DNA of 64,000 bases. It comes from Verrucomicrobiaceae bacterium (GTDB taxonomy: Bacteria > Verrucomicrobiota > Verrucomicrobiia > Verrucomicrobiales > Verrucomicrobiaceae). Positions within the stretch are counted from its first letter, which is position 1, and the number at the start of each line of letters is the position of its first letter. Position numbers and translations under genes: made by a program. Shown piece by piece: positions 23,439 through 32,576 of this stretch. Location of the stretch: positions 227,132-291,131 of the forward strand of contig JAIXSY010000041.1 of the NCBI GenBank assembly GCA_027484445.1. Direction: 5' to 3'. The notes under the pieces are model-generated. The model made no database searches. It worked only from the letters and a program-made list of their open reading frames with translations, and was not told the origin of the DNA.

Positions 23439-26078
23439 TCAGGGCACCCAAGACGCATCCCAGATCCAGAGCGGCGTGATGGCCGAGCTCTCGACCCATC
23501 CGCGCAATGGCTCCGGGCTGCTGGGAATCTCGGCGTAAAACCAGGAGCCGCGCTTTTCTAAAACACGGACCTGACTGCCCGGCGGCAGAGCGATGACGGT
23601 GCCGCCTGTGACAGTGGCATTCGTGTAGGCATTCACGTCGGGCTGAGTGACAATGCTGAGATCACGCACGCGCTCGGGCCCGAGCGGACGCAGGGCAGCG
23701 AAGGCCGAGGCAGGCACGGCGATGCTGAGCCCGATGAGGCTGACTGCCACAGGCCAACTGGACTTGTGGCCACGGCGAAACACGCGCCAAGTGAGTGACA
23801 AGAAAACCATCCAAGCTCCAATGGCAGCGAGCAACAGCCATTCATTCGTGGTGAGGAAAAAGCTGGCCACCTTGAGCGGTGACTTTTCTTCAAAGCTCAG
23901 GTAGCGCGTGCGATCGTGGATGTGCCGCAGGTTCTGCTTCAGCTCAGCATTCCGTCCATCCAGCAGCTGCGCACGCTGATACCAGAGAGCAGCACGACCC
24001 AGGTCACCCTGGCGGTAACGGGCATGGCCGATGATCTGAAACACCTCAGGGCTGAGCTGTGGCGGTTCTTTTTTGGTCAGCGACTCCGCCAAGTATTGCG
24101 CGCGGGTGAAATTGCCTTTTTCCACCTCTGCCACAGCATCGCGATAGACCTGATCTGGCGTCGCAGCCGTGGCTTTCGGGGCCTCTGCGGCGAGGCAGGA
24201 ACTGCCCACGATGCAAGCGATGACGATGACCGCGAGGCGAGCGAGCGTTTGACGGAAATGTGCGGCAAGGGTGTTTTTCATCTCGCGCCGTTCCTCCTCC
24301 GTCAACGAAGGCAATGCGCCGACTGAGAAGTTGGTCGATTCATAGCGATCGACGATCTTTTTCAGCGGTCCTTCTGCCAAAGGTTGACCCGCCTGTGCCG
24401 TCTGAATGAACTGAGCCGCAGCCCGCAGAAAGGTCGGGGCGGAGGTGCTCGCAGCATTGGCCTCAAAGGCCTCCCAAGCAGCGCGTAATTCACCGGCACG
24501 ACCCGCGAGCAGGCCCTCGCGACGACGACGCATCACCGCAAGCCCACTCGCCAGAGCAAACAAGGCAACTGGCAGCGCCTGCACGGTCCAAAAGGTGCTG
24601 CTGCGCAGCCAAAGGGTGCTGGTGGGAGCTAACCAACGAGCCTGAGCCGGAGGACGCACCAGGATGTCTGTGATGTCTGCCTGCGGATCAGCCACGGGTG
24701 GAGGTGCCACCTGCGTCTCGACAGAGGCCGCAGCACTGCCGGAGGAAGCAGCCTCCGCCGCTGCCGTGACTGGAGCAGGACGCAGATTCAGCGGGATCGG
24801 CTCCGTACGCAGCACGACGTATTTTTTCTGCGAGGGGCTGAAGTAGTTCAGTTCAAAGGGCGGCACATTCGGATGCACGGCCTCAGGGACCAATACCTGC
24901 GTGTAACCAATTTTGCGTTCCAGCGTCGGGGTCTGGTTCTGATCCATCTGCCCTTCGATCACGTAGCGCTTGGCGGGGTAGAGCTTCCAGCCTCCTGTAG
25001 AAATCAGCGCCGGAGTATTGAGCGCGTCAAAGTTACCCGCGCCTGACACTGCCAGCTCGACTGAGATGGGATCACCCACGGTCAGATCAGTGGGAGAGGC
25101 CGTGGCCGTCATCTGGAATTCCCCCACCGCACCACTGAACTGAGCTGGACGGCCTTCTGTCGGCAAAGGCAGTACCTTCACGGTGACCTGCTGGCTTTTC
25201 ACCTCTAGCTTCCGCGGTTCAGACATGCCTGGGAAAAAGCCAGGGGGGAAGTTTTGGCCAAACCCAGGCGGAAACATGCCGCGCTGACCGCCGTCCTGCG
25301 TGGGCACTTCGATCAGCAGCTCGAGATTCGCCGGGCCGACCTTGAGATCTCCAGTGCGCAGCGAGGACAGCGTACTGCGGAAGGAAAGAACGTAGTAGCC
25401 GATGCCATCAATGACGGTGCTGGTTTGTTCATTCGTCTGAGGGAAGCGGGCGATGGCAAAATCGCTCTTCTCCATTTCGATCAGGCCCAGGCGGCGCAGC
25501 TGAACCTGACGCGGCACATACAGGCTGACATTCACGGGCACGACCTCACCCTGATAGATCTCTTTTTTTCCGAGCTCAATCTGCAGGATAGGCTGGTTGG
25601 CTTCGTCCTGCGTTTGTGGCTGGCCATTTTGCGGGAAGCTACCTCCACCATTTTCAACGGTCAGCTTGACTTCGTTGGTGGTGAGCGTTTGGCCATCTAC
25701 GATGACGGTTTGGGGGGGGATGACAAACTCGCCCGGTTCAGTCGCCGCAATGCCCCAGGAGAGCTGAATCGAGGCACTTTGACGACCATTGATGATCTGA
25801 ATTTGCTGCGACGTACTGACTCCACTGGTCTGTCCGATTTGCAGCGGAAAGCGCAGGTTGGGCAGGCTATTCACCTGACCGTCTTGCACCGTGATGACAT
25901 AATTGATGACCTGATTCGGGCGCGCGGTGCTGGGCTGAACGTAGGCGCGCACCGTGGCAGCGCTGGCGGTGCTGGGTTGAATCAGGCCCAGGCAGGTGAC
26001 AATCACCGACAAGATCAGCAGGCACAACCAAGGCCGCTGACCCTGACGCAGAGGGGGGGGGAGTGAATGTGGGGTCAT
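23439..26078 (-). CDS. batD: BatD fused to BatE-like TPR/SH3 module
   Basis: An 879-residue protein. The signal/anchor sequence WLCLLILSVIVTCLGLIQPSTASA precedes BatD-type beta-sandwich repeats (VRAYVQPSTARPNQVINYVITV, PILQIELGKKEIYQGEVVPV, VTVKVLPLP). One membrane helix near residue ~515 follows. The last ~270 residues are BatE-like: a tetratricopeptide section (VFQIIGHARYRQGDLGRAALWYQRAQLLDGRNAELKQNL), two membrane helices and an SH3-like tail (VIALPPGSQVRVLEKRGSWFYAEIPS). BatD and BatE are separate genes in most genomes. ATG 26078 is preferred over GTG 26117. A run of nine G (nine C on the coding strand) at 26053-26061 lies just inside the start. Confidence 0.87.
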   Translation of the reverse strand: MTPHSLPPPLRQGQRPWLCLLILSVIVTCLGLIQPSTASAATVRAYVQPSTARPNQVINYVITVQDGQVNSLPNLRFPLQIGQTSGVSTSQQIQIINGRQSASIQLSWGIAATEPGEFVIPPQTVIVDGQTLTTNEVKLTVENGGGSFPQNGQPQTQDEANQPILQIELGKKEIYQGEVVPVNVSLYVPRQVQLRRLGLIEMEKSDFAIARFPQTNEQTSTVIDGIGYYVLSFRSTLSSLRTGDLKVGPANLELLIEVPTQDGGQRGMFPPGFGQNFPPGFFPGMSEPRKLEVKSQQVTVKVLPLPTEGRPAQFSGAVGEFQMTATASPTDLTVGDPISVELAVSGAGNFDALNTPALISTGGWKLYPAKRYVIEGQMDQNQTPTLERKIGYTQVLVPEAVHPNVPPFELNYFSPSQKKYVVLRTEPIPLNLRPAPVTAAAEAASSGSAAASVETQVAPPPVADPQADITDILVRPPAQARWLAPTSTLWLRSSTFWTVQALPVALFALASGLAVMRRRREGLLAGRAGELRAAWEAFEANAASTSAPTFLRAAAQFIQTAQAGQPLAEGPLKKIVDRYESTNFSVGALPSLTEEERREMKNTLAAHFRQTLARLAVIVIACIVGSSCLAAEAPKATAATPDQVYRDAVAEVEKGNFTRAQYLAESLTKKEPPQLSPEVFQIIGHARYRQGDLGRAALWYQRAQLLDGRNAELKQNLRHIHDRTRYLSFEEKSPLKVASFFLTTNEWLLLAAIGAWMVFLSLTWRVFRRGHKSSWPVAVSLIGLSIAVPASAFAALRPLGPERVRDLSIVTQPDVNAYTNATVTGGTVIALPPGSQVRVLEKRGSWFYAEIPSSPEPLRGWVESSAITPLWIWDASWVP

Positions 26079-26100
26079 CTCGATCTTCAGTTCTGAATCT

Positions 26101-28035
26101 TCACCAATCTTTGCCACGCACGGGCTGGTCCCGCGGGCGCACGATCATCGCCTTCTTCTGATCATCTGCGTAAGTGCGGAGGAAAGATCGTGCCTCATTG
26201 CGACTGAAGCCAGTGGCTTCATTTTCCTGATTTTCGGCCATTTCAGCCTCTCGGCGTTCACGCGCTTCACGGGCTTCGGGGCTCTCCTGCTTGCCAGCTT
26301 CGCCAGCCTGCAGTTGGCCTTCTTTTTCATGCTCTTTTTGGCCACCTTCGCCCTCCTCTTCGCCTTCTTTTTTGCCGAGGCTTTCTTTGCGTGACTTGTC
26401 TTCGTCATTCTCGCCTTCGCCATCCTCGTCGCCGTTTTCGCCGTCCTGGTCTTCACCATTCTCGCCTTTTTGGCCCTTTTCGCCCTTCTGGCCTTTTTGA
26501 CCTTTCTTCTTGTCGCCCTTGTTGCCTTGCTTGCCCTGCTGCTCTTGGTTCATCTGCTGCTGCAGCTCATCCAGGCGCTTTTGCACGAAGTCGCGGTTCT
26601 CCTTCACTTCCTTGTTTTCCGGGTCAATGGCTAGCGCTGCATTGAAATGCTTCACGCTATCGCGCCAAGCTTTCAGGGTGAACTTTGGCTGCTTGGCCAG
26701 CGCTTTGTCACCTTGATCGTAAAGGCTGTGTGCAAGGCCACGGTGCGCCTGATTTTGCACACTTGGATCGGTGCTTTCCAGGGCTTGGCTAAAGCCACCC
26801 ACGGCGCGGTCGTAGTCCTTCAACTGGTGAGCAGAAGCTCCAAGCCCGAGCGCAAAAAGTGGCTTTTGACGCGCGGAAGGTGGCTCTTTGACCAAGCTGT
26901 CATAGAGCTTCACAGCGCGGTCATATTCACCTTGTTGGTAGGCTTCATGAGCTTGCCGGGGTGTGATGGAGACAGCCTGACCTTCAGCCGTAGTCAGCAA
27001 GAAAGCCAGGAGAGCCAGGAGGGGGGAGGCGGGCAGTTTCATACGAGCAGAGGGACGAATGATCCAAGCGAGGAACAAGAACAAAACACCAAGAGACAAT
27101 GGCCAATAAAAACGCTCAATCGGCTTCACGGTTTCACGCGCAGCATTGGTCTGTGCCTGCAAGCTAGCGACCAAGCTACGCACGACATCCGCCGCGAGGC
27201 CCTGAGAGCCTAGCTTCAGGTAGCGGCCCCGCGTGATCGTGGCGATCTGCTGGAGCGAGCCGGGCTCCAGTTTGGTTTTGACCACATTGCCGTCCTGATC
27301 ACGGACAAAGTCACCCGAGCGCTCAGGATCGGGGTCTGGGATCAGCGATCCACCCTCAGTGCCGACGCCTACGGTCAGCACCAAGATGTTCTTTTTCGCG
27401 GCCTGTTCGGCGTAGGTGGCGATCTCCGCGTCCGGCTCTCCGCCATCGCTAAAAAGAATGAGCCCGTGGTTCCTCGCGGGGCTTTTTTCAAAGGTATCGA
27501 TCGCCAGCTTTAGCGCGCGTCCGAGTTCACTGCCACCGCGAGGCACCGAGGTAAAATCGAGCGACTGAATCGCCTCCACCACGGCGTCGTGATCTGTGGT
27601 CAGCGGAGCCTGGAGATAAGAGTTGCCTGCAAACGCGATCAAGCCCACGCGGTCATCTTTCAAGGAAAGCATGAGATCCTGAGCGGCGAGCTTGGCGCGT
27701 GTCAGCCGATCCGGCACGACGTCATTCGCCAACATCGAGCGTGAACTGTCGATGGCGATGATGACATTTCTGCCGGACTCTTGCTGCACGATCTTGTCCT
27801 CATCCCACCAAGGACGAGCGAGGGCGAAAATGAAGCAGCCAAGACCGATCAACTGACAGGCAAAGATGCCCCAGGAACGACGCGTGGACACGCCAGTGAT
27901 GAGCGTCTGGCGAAGTCGAGGCGCTGCAAAAGCCTGCTGCACCTGCTGCGCGCGCCAATCCGCCAGCAGCTTCAGCCCAGCGAGTGCGGGCAGGGCAAAC
28001 AGCCAATACAAAATCTTGGGGGCGAGGAAAGACAT
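26101..28035 (-). CDS. batB: BatB-BatC fusion: VWA domain plus TPR and charged low-complexity tail
   Basis: A 644-residue protein. Two N-terminal membrane segments, then a von Willebrand A domain with the MIDAS motif DSSRS (VIIAIDSSRSML) and a third membrane segment near residue 315. From about residue 355 a TPR region (AHEAYQQGEYDRAVKLYDSL, FALGLGASAHQLKDYDRAVGGF) corresponds to BatC. A long Gly/Lys then Glu/Asp-rich stretch follows (residues ~495-605). It overlaps the batD reading region by 17 bases only if the GTG start of batD is used. Known role of Bat proteins: inner-membrane complex linked to stress and aerotolerance with MoxR chaperones; molecular function is still unclear. Confidence 0.88.
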   Translation of the reverse strand: MSFLAPKILYWLFALPALAGLKLLADWRAQQVQQAFAAPRLRQTLITGVSTRRSWGIFACQLIGLGCFIFALARPWWDEDKIVQQESGRNVIIAIDSSRSMLANDVVPDRLTRAKLAAQDLMLSLKDDRVGLIAFAGNSYLQAPLTTDHDAVVEAIQSLDFTSVPRGGSELGRALKLAIDTFEKSPARNHGLILFSDGGEPDAEIATYAEQAAKKNILVLTVGVGTEGGSLIPDPDPERSGDFVRDQDGNVVKTKLEPGSLQQIATITRGRYLKLGSQGLAADVVRSLVASLQAQTNAARETVKPIERFYWPLSLGVLFLFLAWIIRPSARMKLPASPLLALLAFLLTTAEGQAVSITPRQAHEAYQQGEYDRAVKLYDSLVKEPPSARQKPLFALGLGASAHQLKDYDRAVGGFSQALESTDPSVQNQAHRGLAHSLYDQGDKALAKQPKFTLKAWRDSVKHFNAALAIDPENKEVKENRDFVQKRLDELQQQMNQEQQGKQGNKGDKKKGQKGQKGEKGQKGENGEDQDGENGDEDGEGENDEDKSRKESLGKKEGEEEGEGGQKEHEKEGQLQAGEAGKQESPEAREARERREAEMAENQENEATGFSRNEARSFLRTYADDQKKAMIVRPRDQPVRGKDW

Positions 28036-28038
28036 GGT

Positions 28039-29064
28039 TCAGGTGGCCACTGCCATGGGTGCCGCATTCAGGAAGGTGAAGCGCAGCAAAAGCGCTAACC
28101 CGAGCAGGGCTGCGGCGCAGGACAGCGGATAAAAGAAAAGCTCCTCCGTCTCGGTGATGGTGCGCTTTTTGATCTCTTTCTTTTCGAGTTTGTCGATGGT
28201 CTCGAAGATGTCCGCCAAGGCACTGAGATCCTGAGCCATGTAGAAAGAACCACCACCGATGTTTGCCACGGCTTGCAGCGTCGCCTCATCGAACTCCTGA
28301 CGACCGCTGGTGATGACACGTCCGTTCGGTAGCGGAATCATGTGAACGCCAGGCGTACCGATGGCGATGGTGTAGATCTTGATGCCCAAGGTAGCCGCCA
28401 GCTTGGCCGCATCCTGCGGGCTTAGCTTGCCGCTGTTGTTGGCTCCATCAGTCAGCAAGATGATGACCTTGCTTGGCACCGTTTCTTTGTCCAACCGACG
28501 AGCCGCAGCTGCTAGGCCTGAACCAATCGCGGTGCCGTCTTCCATGACACCGGTCTGCACACGCTCCAGATTCGACTCCAGCCACTCGCGGTCCAAGGTC
28601 ATCGGACAGGGGTAGTACGGCGCACCCGCGAAGGCGACAATGCCGATGCGATCGGATTTTCGACCACGAATGAAATCGCGCATGACGCGCTTCGCCGCGG
28701 TGAGTCGGTTCACGGGTTGGCCGCCGATGTAGAAATCCTCGATCAGCATGGACAGCGACACATCCACCGTCAGGCAGATGGCGATGCCCTCGGTGTTCTC
28801 TTCATCGTGCGAAATGACTTTTTGCGGCCTAGCCAGTGCTACAATCGCGGCCGCAAGACTGAGCAAGACCAAACCGAGAGTGAAGCTGCCCCGAGCGCTG
28901 CGGGTCTTGATGCCCATTTCACGGAGCACAAAGGCTGTGGAGAAAGCGATCGTCGGAGCCCTGCCATTGCGCCCACGCCACCAAGCCATGACGGGCAGCA
29001 GAAGCAGCAAAAGCAGCCACTCTGGCCGCCCGAAAATGACGTTGGGCAAAAAGGGCAGATTCAT
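28039..29064 (-). CDS. batA: BatA-like VWA membrane protein
   Basis: A 341-residue protein with two membrane helices in the first ~75 residues, a VWA domain with an intact MIDAS (DVSLS in AICLTVDVSLSMLIEDF; the downstream Thr in MEDGTAIGSGLA; the Asp in LLTDGANNSG) and a C-terminal helix. This is the BatA layout (older DUF1194-like annotation). A strong Shine-Dalgarno GAGGAGG lies 8 bases upstream of the ATG, and the start overlaps the previous gene's stop by 4 bases, so translation is coupled. Three bases separate it from the BatB-BatC fusion. Confidence 0.9.
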   Translation of the reverse strand: MNLPFLPNVIFGRPEWLLLLLLLPVMAWWRGRNGRAPTIAFSTAFVLREMGIKTRSARGSFTLGLVLLSLAAAIVALARPQKVISHDEENTEGIAICLTVDVSLSMLIEDFYIGGQPVNRLTAAKRVMRDFIRGRKSDRIGIVAFAGAPYYPCPMTLDREWLESNLERVQTGVMEDGTAIGSGLAAAARRLDKETVPSKVIILLTDGANNSGKLSPQDAAKLAATLGIKIYTIAIGTPGVHMIPLPNGRVITSGRQEFDEATLQAVANIGGGSFYMAQDLSALADIFETIDKLEKKEIKKRTITETEELFFYPLSCAAALLGLALLLRFTFLNAAPMAVAT

Positions 29065-29594
29065 GCGCGGTCCTCCTCTAGGCTAGCGATTGCCTTTTGC
29101 ACCAGAGCCGTGGCCTCTGCTGGGTTCGCTGGCAGAGGCGCAAAGGATAGCTGATCCCACAGCTCAGCCAGCGAAGCGTATTTTTGCAGACGGAGTGAGG
29201 TGGCGGGAATGCCACCTTTTTCGAAAAGTTCCTGAGTCGTGCGCATGGGGGCAGGGATGTGGTAGCGCTCCCAAAAATACACGCGCAGGGTCTCCGACAC
29301 GTCCGCAGCAGTCTGGCCGGGTGATTGTTGGGGCGATTGCATCAAGATCGCTTGCAGCCGCTTCATGGCCGCACTGTAGGGCTTCTTCAGAGGCGGTGGT
29401 TTGGGTTTGGCAGGACGCATCAAAAGCCAAATCACCAAACCAAGTAGGATCACGACCAAGGCCACCGCCGCCGCATATACCCACCAGGGTACCCCGAGCT
29501 GAACCAGGGCTGGGTCAGGCAGCTTTGGATGCGGCAATGGCTGCAGCGGAGGTGCCTGCTGAGCGAAAAAAAGCTGGGCGAATCCGGTCATCAT
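29061..29594 (-). CDS. DUF4381-like Bat-operon membrane protein
   Basis: A 177-residue protein. One membrane helix (VYAAAVALVVILLGLVIWLLM) at residues ~38-62 separates a short Pro-rich exported part from a cytoplasmic domain containing ADVSETLRVYFWERYHIPAPMRTTQELF. That block is the mark of the small DUF4381-type gene found between DUF58 and BatA genes. It overlaps the DUF58 gene upstream by 4 bases and batA downstream by 4, so it is firmly part of the operon. Confidence 0.8.
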   Translation of the reverse strand: MMTGFAQLFFAQQAPPLQPLPHPKLPDPALVQLGVPWWVYAAAVALVVILLGLVIWLLMRPAKPKPPPLKKPYSAAMKRLQAILMQSPQQSPGQTAADVSETLRVYFWERYHIPAPMRTTQELFEKGGIPATSLRLQKYASLAELWDQLSFAPLPANPAEATALVQKAIASLEEDRA

Positions 29595-30502
29595 CTCTTT
29601 CTTCTTCGGCGGCTCCGGAAATACGTTTTCAGCGCAGGCACGTAGTCATCGTGCGTGCGGATGTCGAGACGCTCGACGCCGTTTTTGCGCAAGACGCGCG
29701 TCAGAGACTCTTGCTTTTCGCTCATCTTGGCCGCGTAATGCTGCCGCACGGCCGGATGAGAAGTGTTCACGATGTACTGCTCTCCCGTCTCAGGGTCCTG
29801 AAGGCAAACCCTTCCGACCGCCGGCAGCTCCCACTCACGTGGATCGGTGATCTGTGCGGCGACGACATCATGCTTGGCCGCGAGCAGGCGCAAGTTGTGC
29901 TCCCAGGCAGTGTCTGGCGTGAGAAAATCAGACACCAGCACCACCAGAGCACGATGAGCGATCCGCGTGAGAGCGAGATCAAGCGCCGGCCCGAGCTGGG
30001 TGCGGCGACTTTTCGGGCGGTGGTTCAAGATGTCCCGCAGGCAACGCAGCGCGTGTGAGCTGCCTTTTTGCGCGGGCAAGTAATGCTCGACCTGATCGGA
30101 AACGAGAATGAGCCCGACTTTGTCCTGATTTTGCACGGCACTGAAGGCAAAAACTGCGGCGACTTCTGCGGCACGCTCGCGCTTGCTGTCCTCCTGGCTG
30201 CCGTAGTCACCCGAACCGCTGACATCGACGATGAGCATGACGGTCAACTCGCGCTCTTCGATGTATTTGCGTACATAAGGATCGTTCATGCGGGCCGTGA
30301 CGTTCCAGTCGAGGAAGCGCACGTCATCGCCCGGCTGGTATTCGCGGAAGTCATCGAACTCGATCCCCTGCCCTTTGAAGCGGGAATGATAGGCCCCACC
30401 GAGGGTTTCTTTGACGATGCCACGCGTGACCAGCTCGATCTTTCGAACTCGCTTCAGAATGCGGGTGAGGCGTTCGTCCTCAGTTTCAGGGTTCGAAGGC
30501 AT
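29591..30502 (-). CDS. DUF58 protein with degenerate VWA domain
   Basis: A 303-residue soluble protein: RKIELVTRGIVKETLGGAYHSRFKGQGIEFDDFREYQPGDDVRFLDWNVTARMNDPYVRKYIEERELTV is classical DUF58, followed by a VWA-like MIDAS DVSGS. DUF58 proteins partner MoxR AAA+ ATPases. It follows moxR by 42 bases on the same strand. The leader before the ATG is C-rich with no Shine-Dalgarno. Confidence 0.93.
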   Translation of the reverse strand: MPSNPETEDERLTRILKRVRKIELVTRGIVKETLGGAYHSRFKGQGIEFDDFREYQPGDDVRFLDWNVTARMNDPYVRKYIEERELTVMLIVDVSGSGDYGSQEDSKRERAAEVAAVFAFSAVQNQDKVGLILVSDQVEHYLPAQKGSSHALRCLRDILNHRPKSRRTQLGPALDLALTRIAHRALVVLVSDFLTPDTAWEHNLRLLAAKHDVVAAQITDPREWELPAVGRVCLQDPETGEQYIVNTSHPAVRQHYAAKMSEKQESLTRVLRKNGVERLDIRTHDDYVPALKTYFRSRRRRKR

Positions 30503-30544
30503 GAAGGGGGGAGCCGGTGGATGATGCTGTCAGGGACTGCACGA

Positions 30545-31558
30545 TTACGGGACCGGAAGCTTATCGAGCAACTGCTTGATCACGTCTTCGCTGGAGACAC
30601 CTTCTGCTTCTGCCTCGTAGCTGAGCAAAATGCGGTGACGCAAAATGTCAGGGGCAAGATCCTTGATGTCTTGTGGCGTGACGTAGTTCCGTCCGGCCAG
30701 GAAGGCCAGAGCCTTGGAGGCCAGTGCCAAATTGATCGTGCCGCGTGGCGAGGCACCGCAGCGGATCAAAAGTTTCAAGTGCGGGGCAATGGCACCAGGA
30801 TCACGGGTCGCATGGATGATGGCCACGATGTAATCGCGGATTTTTTCATCCATGTAGATTTGATTCACGATGGCGCGGCTCGCGACAATTTGCTTGGCGT
30901 CGATGATCTGGTTCACGTCCAGCTTCGGCGCACTGGTAGCCATGGCGTCAAGCACCTGACGCTCTTCAGCAGGCGTGGGATAGACAACGCGGACTTTCAA
31001 CAGGAAGCGGTCCAACTGAGCTTCAGGCAGGGTGTAGGTACCTTCCTGATCAATGGGGTTCTGCGTGGCGAGAACAAGAAAGGGGTCCGGCAGCTTGTGC
31101 GTGGCTTCGCCAATGGTGACCTGACGCTCCTGCATGGCTTCGAGAAGCGCGCTTTGTACCTTGGCAGGAGCGCGGTTGATTTCATCCGCGAGCACGAGGT
31201 TGGCAAAAATCGGCCCCAAGCGTGGGGAAAAGGTGCCGTCCTTTGGGTGATACACCATGGTGCCGACGACGTCCGCAGGCAGCAAGTCTGGGGTGAACTG
31301 GATGCGCTTGAAGCTGGCCTGAAGCGCGCTGGAGAGCGTGCGTACGGCGAGTGTTTTGGCCAAACCAGGAACGCCTTCCAGCAGCACGTGACCATTGGTC
31401 AGCAAAGCGACAAGCAGGCGATCCACCAGGTGGGTCTGGCCCACGAGCACCCGCGCGATCTCTTCGCGCAGAGGCTTCACCCAGGATGCAGATTGAGCGA
31501 TGGATTCCTGGTCAGGAACCGAAGAGAGAGCGGGCGGTAAAGCTGAGGTGTCAGACAT
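30545..31558 (-). CDS. moxR: MoxR-family AAA+ ATPase
   Basis: A 337-residue MoxR ATPase heading the Bat operon. Walker A is GVPGLAKT, Walker B is LVLADEINRAP followed by KVQSALLEAMQERQVTIG, sensor 1 is VLATQNPIDQEGTYTLPEAQLDRF, and the lid domain begins at AILSYEAEAEGVSSEDVI region. MoxR proteins act as chaperones for assembling or activating complexes with VWA-domain partners, which here are the DUF58, BatA and BatB proteins downstream. The spacing to the DUF58 gene is 42 bases. Confidence 0.94.
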   Translation of the reverse strand: MSDTSALPPALSSVPDQESIAQSASWVKPLREEIARVLVGQTHLVDRLLVALLTNGHVLLEGVPGLAKTLAVRTLSSALQASFKRIQFTPDLLPADVVGTMVYHPKDGTFSPRLGPIFANLVLADEINRAPAKVQSALLEAMQERQVTIGEATHKLPDPFLVLATQNPIDQEGTYTLPEAQLDRFLLKVRVVYPTPAEERQVLDAMATSAPKLDVNQIIDAKQIVASRAIVNQIYMDEKIRDYIVAIIHATRDPGAIAPHLKLLIRCGASPRGTINLALASKALAFLAGRNYVTPQDIKDLAPDILRHRILLSYEAEAEGVSSEDVIKQLLDKLPVP

Positions 31559-31663
31559 GCGAAGGAGAAACGGTCAATGGGGCCGGGGTGAGAGTCAAGA
31601 CAGGAGAGTCCTGTTCAAAACGGAGCCGAGGGCACTCCCGCGTGCATTTTTTCTTCGAGGCAA

Positions 31664-31690
31664 GAAAAAGGCCCGTGTTGCCACGGGCCT
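31664..31690 (-). terminator. Intrinsic terminator downstream of the cyclophilin gene
   Basis: On the minus strand the stem GGCCCGTG/CACGGGCC with a 4-base loop is followed directly by TTTTTCTT. It lies 24 bases beyond the cyclophilin stop and separates it from moxR. Confidence 0.85.
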
Positions 31691-31713
31691 CAGGAAGTGT
31701 TGGGGCGAACGAT

Positions 31714-32313
31714 TTATTCAGAAATCTTCACGCTCTTGATTAGAATCGGCTCCACGGGCACATCCCCGTGAGGTCCGAATTGCTTCGTAGGCACGGCGAC
31801 AATGGCATCGCACACGTCCAGGCCAGCAGTCACCTTGCCAAACACGGCGTAGCCGTAACCGTCAAAGCTGGGGTAGTCGAGGTTGGCATTGTCCTTCACG
31901 TTGATGAAGAATTGGCTGGTGGCACTGTTGGGGTTGCTGGTGCGTGCCATGGCGATGGTGCCACGGGCATTCTTGAGGCCGTTCTTGGACTCAATCGCGA
32001 TCGGGGCGTCAGGGGATTTTTGATTCATGTCAGGCGTGAAGCCTCCGCCCTGGATCATGAAGCCTGGAATCACGCGATGGAAGATGAGGCCTTCGTAAAA
32101 GCCTTTCTTCGCGTATTTCACGAAGTTTTCGACCGTGATGGGGGCCTTGGCAGGATCGAGTTCGAGCTCGATGTTCCCTTTGCTGGTTTCCATCACGACT
32201 TTGACGATTTTGGACTCACTCACTTCTTTTTTTTCCTCCTGGGCTTGGTTGATTCCGGTCAGGCCAGCAAACGCAAGAACGAGGGCGGCAAGAAACGGCA
32301 GTTGTTTTTTCAT
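31714..32313 (-). CDS. Exported cyclophilin-type peptidyl-prolyl isomerase
   Basis: A 199-residue protein with a signal peptide (MKKQLPFLAALVLAFAGLTG). The cyclophilin fold is clear: MVMETSKGNIELELDP-like start, FYEGLIFHRVIPGFMIQGG with the catalytic Arg/Phe/Gln set, GTIAMARTSNPNSATSQFFINV and YAVFGKVTAGLDV. It probably helps fold periplasmic proteins. A C-rich leader (CCACCCCAACCCCACT) without Shine-Dalgarno precedes the ATG. It is a single-gene unit ending in a strong terminator. Confidence 0.93.
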   Translation of the reverse strand: MKKQLPFLAALVLAFAGLTGINQAQEEKKEVSESKIVKVVMETSKGNIELELDPAKAPITVENFVKYAKKGFYEGLIFHRVIPGFMIQGGGFTPDMNQKSPDAPIAIESKNGLKNARGTIAMARTSNPNSATSQFFINVKDNANLDYPSFDGYGYAVFGKVTAGLDVCDAIVAVPTKQFGPHGDVPVEPILIKSVKISE

Positions 32314-32576
32314 AGTGGGGTTGGGGTGGACCCTGCGAATGAGGCGAAAGCGCGCTTTTTTGCAATGCGCTTTTCATCGGCTGACAAAACCACGGCGGCA
32401 TACCGTGACATCTTCACAGGGTGAAGTGATCCGGCCTGCACCTCGCCAAGCATTGTCGCCACCACAGGATTCCTTCATCACGAGCTTTTTAGCGACACGC
32501 CCCTGACTGCAAGATCGTTGCCTTGCCAAGCTCCTCAGCCGCGGCACTATTCGGGTGCTTTTCCTTTTACGATCTT

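Noticed and set aside
30068..31540. 490-residue plus-strand frame opposite DUF58 and moxR
   Set aside because: It spans two real minus-strand genes and their spacer; no family pattern.
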